Shown here piece after piece: positions 62,035-64,000 of a stretch of DNA of 64,000 bases. This DNA is from Candidatus Rifleibacteriota bacterium. Its GTDB lineage: Bacteria > Muiribacteriota > Ozemobacteria > Ozemobacterales > Ozemobacteraceae. The stretch spans positions 1-64,000 of the forward strand of contig CAJOND010000003.1 of the NCBI GenBank assembly GCA_905236675.1, written 5' to 3'. Below the pieces are notes generated by a model, which was not told the DNA's origin, did no database searches, and worked only from the letters and a program-made list of their open reading frames with translations. The position numbers and the translations under genes were made by a program. How positions within the stretch are numbered: position 1 is the stretch's first letter; the number at the start of each line of letters is the position of its first letter.

Positions 62035-62590
62035 TTACTTCTTATTATATTCGATTACGCAGCTATGTTTTTTAGTTTCTTTGTCGTAGTTGATTGAAAC
62101 TAACACAATGTTATTCAAATAGTCTTTAAGCTTGCCCTGATAGCGTTTTTCTTTTATCTGTTTTATGCCTGTTTCGGCATCTTTATTCACTTTAAGCTCT
62201 ATAATCATAGCAGGCTTGTCGCAGAATTTGCTTGGAATAAGTGTTAAGTCAGCAAAGCCTTTTCCTGTTGAAACTCACGAATCATTATATAGTCGCTTCT
62301 AGCATAATAATAAGCTATATTTATAGCACAGGCTAAGGATTCTTCGTTGTTATAGCTTAATACAGAAGTTTCATCCTCATGGGCTATTTCTAAGGTTTTA
62401 GCTACTTTTTCTGCATTACCGTTAATTGTATCTTTTATAAGAGTCTTAGATCTTTCCAAAACTTCGGAAATCTTGCTGTTTTTGTAGCTATCTCTTATGG
62501 CTGTTCCAAACTCTTCTGCTATTTCTTTGTTTGGGACGTATACTTCTTTGTTTTGAAAGTCATAAGCAAGGTAGCCTAAATGAACAATCA
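62035..62590 (-). pseudogene. Frameshifted 3' part of an AAA-ATPase-like / PD-(D/E)XK nuclease gene
   Basis: The minus strand encodes 'LIVHLGYLAYDFQNKEVYVP', 'YYYARSDYIMIREF', then after a one-base deletion near 62265 'TGKGFADLTLIPSKF', 'MIIELKVNKDAETGIKQIKE' and 'KHSCVIEYNKK'. This is the C-terminal half of the AAA-ATPase_like/PDDEXK_9 family common in gut anaerobes. The 5' half is gone; the break lies near 62590 where the next, oppositely oriented fragment begins. Confidence 0.8.
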
Positions 62591-62595
62591 GAAAA

Positions 62596-63486
62596 TTGTT
62601 TGGTTACTACGGTTCCAAGGGTATTGTTCTAAAAGAAGAAACATTTGAAGAAAATTTGGGATTGAGAACAGAGGAAGGGGAATATAACTTGATGGCACAA
62701 CTTCTTTCAGACAATTCTCATATACCTGTTAGAGTATCAATATTTACAGGAACTTCAAAAGGTTCTGATTTATTCTCTGTTCGTGAGTTTGGAAATGACT
62801 GTATTCTTTATACCCTTGATGAACTGATAAGATATGGAGATGTGCTCAATATTATTCAAGCAGACGAAAGGAATCGGGTAGTAGAAAGGAAAGAAGTCCA
62901 GTTGTTTGATGATAAGTCTTTTCGTGAAGCAATTATTAATGCAATTTTACATAATTTATGGGTCGAATGTAATGAGCCTATTATCACTGTGTTTTCTAAT
63001 AGAATTGAAATATTGTCTAGGGGAACACTGGCACCTAAACAAACTTTGGAAGGTTTTTACCGTGGAAGATCTATTCCTGTAAATAGGAAACTATCTGAAA
63101 TATTTATTCAACTACATATAAGTGAAAAATCAGGAAGAGGAGTACCTAAGATTGTAGAAACTTATGGGCGAAGTGCGTTTACCTTTGAAGAAAATGCAAT
63201 TACTGTAACCATACCTTTTAACTGGATAAATAAAATTGGTAATAAAGTTGGCGATAAGGTTGGTGATAAAGTTGGTAATAAAAATATGACCCTTAACGCA
63301 ACTAGACAAAGGATCTTGTCCGAAATGAGAAATAATCCTAATGTTACAAAAGCTAATCTACAGAAGTTACTTAAGCTAAGTAGCACTGCAATAGATAATA
63401 ATATTGCGTTTTTAAGAAAAAATGGGCACATAGACAGAATAGGTTCTAATAAAACTGGTTATTGGAAGGTTATTGACAAAAATTGA
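62596..63486 (+). pseudogene. 5'-truncated ATP-binding protein (AlbA_2/HATPase family)
   Basis: 296 residues from a weak TTG; an in-frame TGA is 15 bases upstream. It contains the HATPase_c_4-like part ('REAIINAILHNLWVE', 'SGRGVPKIVETYGRSAF') and a C-terminal winged helix ('VTKANLQKLLKLSSTAIDNN'). Between them is a short repeat 'KVGDKVGDKVGNK'. The N-terminal AlbA_2 domain present in its relative at 454-2109 is missing. It may still be translated, but it is probably a fragment. Confidence 0.65.
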
Positions 63487-63945
63487 TTATTGGCTGAAAG
63501 GGAGAAAGCGGAGAAATTCTTGAAGAATGCGTTAGGTAGATTACCAGAAGATAAATTGTGTAATAGGTGAGAACTGCCCACACGAGAGCTTGTCCGAAAA
63601 CTAAGGTTTTCGACCCAAAATTAGATTTGTCTAATTACTTAAAAATCCCCCTTAATCCCCCTTTACAAAAGGGGGTAAGGACAATTGCTAGTGCACTAAG
63701 ATTTTTGCAAATTCTTAGTTTTTAGACAGCCTCTCGAAAGTGGGGGAAGTGGCTTTTGCGTAGCAAAAGACGAAAGGGGTTCGTGGGGTTGTCAGATAAA
63801 ACCCCTTCGTCACTACGTGACAGCTCAGCAGCGGTTACACATCCTGTGACCGCTTGCACGCCACCATCCTTGGTGGCAGCCCCAACAATGTAAAGCATTT
63901 TTGTGGAGCATCTTAGATTGCTTAAAAGACGGAAATAGTAGAAAG
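63487..63945. other. Repeat-rich intergenic region
   Basis: No gene is seen. It includes inverted repeats such as CCCCCTTTACAAAAGGGGG (near 63657-63675) and a further GC-rich dispersed repeat from 63733 to 63890 with the stems GCTTTTGCGTAGCAAAAG, CGTCACTACGTGAC and GCCACCATCCTTGGTGGC. Confidence 0.6.
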
Positions 63946-64000
63946 TATGTTAGACGATTTAAAAAACAACATATCAAAACATCAGCTTAAATACGGTGCC
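63946..64000 (+). CDS. Start of a gene running off the window
   Basis: ATG 63946 opens MLDDLKNNISKHQLKYGA to the window end. It is too short to identify. Confidence 0.35.

Noticed and set aside
63657-63675. CCCCCTTTACAAAAGGGGG palindrome considered as a terminator
   Set aside because: No T-tract follows, and no gene ends directly upstream; it looks like part of the dispersed repeats.

Overview
The window is AT-rich chromosomal DNA from a bacterium. Secreted proteins with standard Sec signal peptides, an MscS-type channel, SpoIID/LytB and S9-peptidase genes, an EPS-associated MarR-type regulator and a Wzx/Wzy-type polysaccharide locus suggest an uncultured, probably host-associated and probably diderm lineage. 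The phylum cannot be fixed from the sequence alone. Shine-Dalgarno sites (AGGAG/GGAGG), TTGACA/TATAAT-type promoters and Rho-independent terminators all look conventional.

Layout. Positions 1-2500 hold accessory genes: the start of an Rpn-family nuclease and an AlbA_2/HATPase protein flanked by imperfect direct repeats. Positions 2495-6221 are a small genomic island bounded by two near-identical 86-88 bp copies of the 3' end of the tmRNA gene. The intact ssrA (6205-6565, minus strand) is one end. The island carries a C2H2 plus FGE-like fusion protein, a DinJ/YafQ-type toxin-antitoxin pair, a solitary HTH antitoxin with its own promoter and operator, and a broken antitoxin. It has no integrase. 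Positions 6672-31826 are mostly housekeeping: dcd, a 5'-nucleotidase, an Mrp/NBP35 ATPase, SpoIID, MscS, an HD hydrolase, an S9 peptidase, lysS, csp, an ABC ATPase and a CBS/DRTGG pyrophosphatase. Among them (19119-24554) is a cluster of secreted proteins: a C39-like cysteine peptidase, a glycine-zipper protein and an HExxH metallopeptidase. These three share a short helical Tyr/Ala/Lys-rich module.

Positions 32085-36494 form a regulatory and repeat-rich lead-in to the polysaccharide locus: a two-HTH regulator with large operator dyads, an EPS-associated winged-helix regulator, dispersed palindromic repeats, phased iterons and a COG1373-type ATPase. Positions 36495-59692 are one long plus-strand polysaccharide cluster. 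It encodes an initiating sugar-phosphate transferase, a PglD-like acetyltransferase, glycosyltransferases, a TarI-like cytidylyltransferase with a polyol-phosphate transferase, Wzy, CapE/CapF, a WbsX-like protein, two FdtA-like ketoisomerases with an FdtB-like aminotransferase and an acetyltransferase, Wzx and two acyltransferases. One acyltransferase is switched off by an 8-copy TCCAG repeat at its start, a classical phase-variation signature. One nucleotide-sugar epimerase carries a dispersed palindromic repeat inserted in frame.

Positions 59667-64000 are a graveyard of accessory genes: Rpn-family nucleases, each followed by a detached 57-codon C-terminal tail ORF, a frameshifted AAA/PD-(D/E)XK gene and a 5'-truncated ATP-binding protein, interspersed with the same dispersed repeats.
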